Source: an uncultured Collinsella sp. (GTDB taxonomy: Bacteria; Actinomycetota; Coriobacteriia; Coriobacteriales; Coriobacteriaceae). From it: a DNA stretch of 7,274 bases. This document shows, one piece after another, positions 5,947 through 7,274 of this stretch. The stretch covers positions 1 through 7,274 of the forward strand of contig CABRIC010000071.1 of assembly GCA_902470905.1 (NCBI GenBank), given 5' to 3'. The notes below the pieces were generated by a model. That model was not told where the DNA came from and ran no database searches. It saw nothing but the letters and a program-made list of their open reading frames with translations. Every line of letters starts with the position of its first letter. Position 1 is the first letter of the stretch. The position numbers and the translations under genes are program-made.

Positions 5947-6122
5947 AACGCCACAAGGGCGATCGAGCAGGACGGCTTGGGCGGGTCCCCGTACTTAGTT
6001 TCCAAAATCATTCCGCAGCGCGAAGGCTTCTTATTATTTTCAGACCTAACGCCACAAGGGCGACGACCTCGAGTAGGTCAACCTGGGAGGGACGAGGGCT
6101 TAGTTCCCCAATCTTTCCGCAG
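5947..6122. repeat. Imperfect tandem duplication, period about 101-105 bp
   Basis: AACGCCACAAGGGCGA occurs exactly at 5947-5962 and again at 6048-6063, spaced 101 bp. The order of later blocks is kept: CTTAGTT at 5994-6000 and 6099-6105, and TTCCGCAG at 6011-6018 and 6115-6122, with diverged sequence between. Each copy also follows an AT-rich TTATT run. Two related units therefore sit head to tail in the stretch 5903-6242, which has no credible gene. Confidence 0.65.
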
Positions 6123-6212
6123 GGGGCAAAAAGCCTCGCCGCACGAAGTGCGCAGCGAGGCTTTTTGCATGCCCGAGGACGATTGGGGAACTAAGCCCTC
6201 GTCCCTCCCAGG
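6082..6212. repeat. Perfect 32-bp inverted repeat flanking a terminator
   Basis: Arms 6082-6113 and 6181-6212 are exact reverse complements over 32 bp, separated by 67 bp that contain a second strong hairpin. The left arm belongs to the second tandem unit; the first unit has a diverged counterpart of that arm but no inverted partner. Transcribed from either strand, the whole 131 nt would fold into one long stem. No target-site duplication is evident at the borders. Confidence 0.85.
6126..6168. terminator. Bidirectional intrinsic terminator
   Basis: GCAAAAAGCCTCGC (6126-6139) pairs perfectly with 6155-6168, and GCAC/GTGC around a GAA loop closes the top (6141-6151). GC-rich pairs are flanked by A5 on one side and T5 on the other, so it can stop transcription on both strands. 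It lies 75 nt beyond the aldolase stop codon on the minus strand and would also end any plus-strand transcript from the small ORF. Confidence 0.85.
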
Positions 6213-6242
6213 GATATATAGCGAGTCGGAGTACCCTTGCTG

Positions 6243-7100
6243 TTACTCTGCTTTGCCCACAGAGTTGAGGTTGGTCATGCGGATCTTAACCAGCTCGGTG
6301 ATCTCACGCATGCCCTCCTTGGCCGGCTTCTTGGGATCGAAGCAGGCAGGGTTCTCGGCCATGTAGGCCATGAAGCCCTTGGTGTAGGCCTGACGCAGCT
6401 CGGTGGCGTAGTTGACCTTGCAGATGCCGTTCTTCACAGCCTCGGCAACCTGCTCATCGGGCACACCGGAGGTGCCATGCAGAACCAGCGGCACGTCGAC
6501 GGCGTCGCGGATGGCCTTGACCACGGACTGCTCGATGTGCGGATCGCTCGTGTACACACCGTGGCTGGTGCCAACACCAATAGCGAGGGAAGTGCAGCCG
6601 GTACGCTCGACGAACTCCTTGGCCTCAGCAGGATCGGTGTAGGGGCTCTCGCCCTCAACCGCGGGACCGTCGTCCTCCTTGCCGCCAACCTTACCAAGCT
6701 CAGCCTCGACGGGCACGCCCATGGCGCGGCCAGCGTCGGCGACGGACTTGGTCAGAGCGATGTTGTCCTCGAAGGACTCGTGCGAGCCGTCGATCATGAC
6801 AGAGGTGTAGCCCGTGCGGAAAGCCTGCATGCAGCGGTCATAGCCATCGCCGTGATCGAGGTGCAGAGCGACGGGCACGGAAGCGCGCTCGGCGGCAGCC
6901 TTGACCATGCCGTAGAAGTAGTCCAGACCAGCGGTCTTGATGGTGCCCGGGGTGGTCTGCATGATGACGGGGGACTTGGTCTCCTCGGCAGCGGCCAGAA
7001 CGGCCATAACAAACTCGAGGTTCTCGACGTTGAACGCGCCGACGGCGTAGTGGCCGGCCTGAGCGTCCTTGAGCATCTTTTCGGTGGTAACAAGTGCCAT
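6243..7100 (-). CDS. fba: Class II ketose-bisphosphate aldolase (fructose- or tagatose-bisphosphate)
   Basis: This is a complete 285-residue zinc-dependent aldolase, the normal length for the family. It cleaves fructose 1,6-bisphosphate (or tagatose 1,6-bisphosphate) to glyceraldehyde 3-phosphate and dihydroxyacetone phosphate in the cytoplasm. Visible residues are HLDHGD at 80-85 with catalytic Asp82 and zinc ligand His83, zinc ligands His180 in GTSHG and His208 in VLHGTSG, the glycine-rich phosphate loops, and KVNYATELR at 228-236. These positions coincide with those of GatY/KbaY. Strong similarity to both FbaA and GatY types means the sugar cannot be fixed from sequence; a single-copy glycolytic role is likely if no other aldolase exists. 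The ATG at 7100 is chosen because GAGAGGAG (7110-7117) lies 9 nt upstream and MALVTTEKML is the family N-terminus; the open frame up to 7241 is leader. It is monocistronic and ends in the hairpin region beyond 6243. Confidence 0.93.
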   Translation of the reverse strand: MALVTTEKMLKDAQAGHYAVGAFNVENLEFVMAVLAAAEETKSPVIMQTTPGTIKTAGLDYFYGMVKAAAERASVPVALHLDHGDGYDRCMQAFRTGYTSVMIDGSHESFEDNIALTKSVADAGRAMGVPVEAELGKVGGKEDDGPAVEGESPYTDPAEAKEFVERTGCTSLAIGVGTSHGVYTSDPHIEQSVVKAIRDAVDVPLVLHGTSGVPDEQVAEAVKNGICKVNYATELRQAYTKGFMAYMAENPACFDPKKPAKEGMREITELVKIRMTNLNSVGKAE

Positions 7101-7191
7101 GAGCGTTTGCTCCTCTCCCTCGCCCGCATCTGGACATCGGGCGTAGTTGTTCACAAGGCGTTTTACCTTGCGTTTTACTGCGCTCATTGTA
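7101..7191 (-). promoter_or_regulatory. Leader, candidate -10 box and repeat operator of the aldolase gene
   Basis: TACAAT on the minus strand (7191-7186) is a good -10 hexamer, but no convincing -35 is found. Just downstream, GTAAAACGC on the minus strand occurs twice in tandem, 12 bp apart (7178-7170 and 7166-7158), with CAAGG/CCTTG inverted around the second copy (7154-7170). Between the ribosome site and the ATG, GAGC/GCTC (7101-7112) could form a small stem that masks part of the ribosome site. Confidence 0.35.
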
Positions 7192-7265
7192 TGAAATTCA
7201 GCGGCTTTACACGCGCGAGATATTGAGCCCATGCAGGTCAATACAGTCGTTTTTGAAAAGTAAAC

Positions 7266-7272
7266 GGAAGGA
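7266..7272 (+). promoter_or_regulatory. Possible ribosome binding site of a gene starting beyond the window
   Basis: GGAAGGA lies 2 nt from the right edge. If a start codon follows within about 10 nt outside the window, a divergent plus-strand gene shares this 170-bp intergenic region with the aldolase. Nothing else supports it. Confidence 0.25.
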
Positions 7273-7274
7273 AT

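Noticed and set aside
5977..6366. Plus-strand ORF of 129 codons
   Set aside because: It reads through the tandem repeat, the 32-bp inverted repeat and the terminator, then antisense into the aldolase; no ribosome site.
6237..7226. Long plus-strand ORF (329 codons) across the aldolase region
   Set aside because: It is antisense to a complete class II aldolase with all metal ligands; its Gly/Leu/Val/His-rich composition is typical of a reverse-frame shadow.
7101..7241. N-terminal extension of the aldolase
   Set aside because: Aldolases of this family begin at MALV; a ribosome site sits directly before that ATG, and the upstream codons include the candidate -10 box.

Overview
The window looks like chromosomal DNA from a GC-rich bacterium, most plausibly a gut Coriobacteriia member such as Collinsella. 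That assignment is an inference from the style of the proteins, the use of a TTG start and the GC-rich codons; there is no rRNA or marker gene to prove it. I see no tRNA, rRNA, CRISPR array, transposase or phage gene.

Layout, left to right. (1) The 3' half of a class I DAHP synthase gene (shikimate pathway) runs off the left edge and ends at 527 in a perfect hairpin. (2) About 760 bp without a credible gene (528-1287) is packed with inverted repeats: a branched 99-nt element, a REP-like palindrome, a terminator-like hairpin, a 121-bp MITE-like element with 18-bp terminal inverted repeats, and the terminator of the next operon. (3) A two-gene minus-strand operon (4300 down to 1288) encodes a BceA/LolD-type ABC ATPase and a 10-TM BceB-type permease with a large extracellular domain. 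It resembles antimicrobial-peptide resistance and sensing transporters, but no two-component system is in view. (4) Divergent from it, on the plus strand at 4449-5438, one 329-residue protein joins a MutT-like NUDIX hydrolase, a basic linker and a Vsr (very-short-patch T:G mismatch) endonuclease. (5) A short plus-strand ORF of uncertain status follows at 5693-5902, with a good ribosome binding site. (6) Region 5903-6242 holds an imperfect tandem repeat of about 101-105 bp, whose second copy has become the left arm of a perfect 32-bp inverted repeat around a bidirectional terminator. (7) A minus-strand class II ketose-bisphosphate aldolase gene (7100 down to 6243) ends into that terminator. The right edge shows a possible ribosome binding site for a divergent gene outside the window.

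The genes do not form one pathway: DAHP synthase and the aldolase are core metabolism, while the ABC pair and the NUDIX-Vsr protein are defence or maintenance functions. The best candidate for something under-described is the NUDIX-Vsr fusion. It combines nucleotide-pool cleaning with strand nicking at deaminated 5-methylcytosine, and both active sites look intact. The second most interesting layer is the density of structured intergenic repeats.
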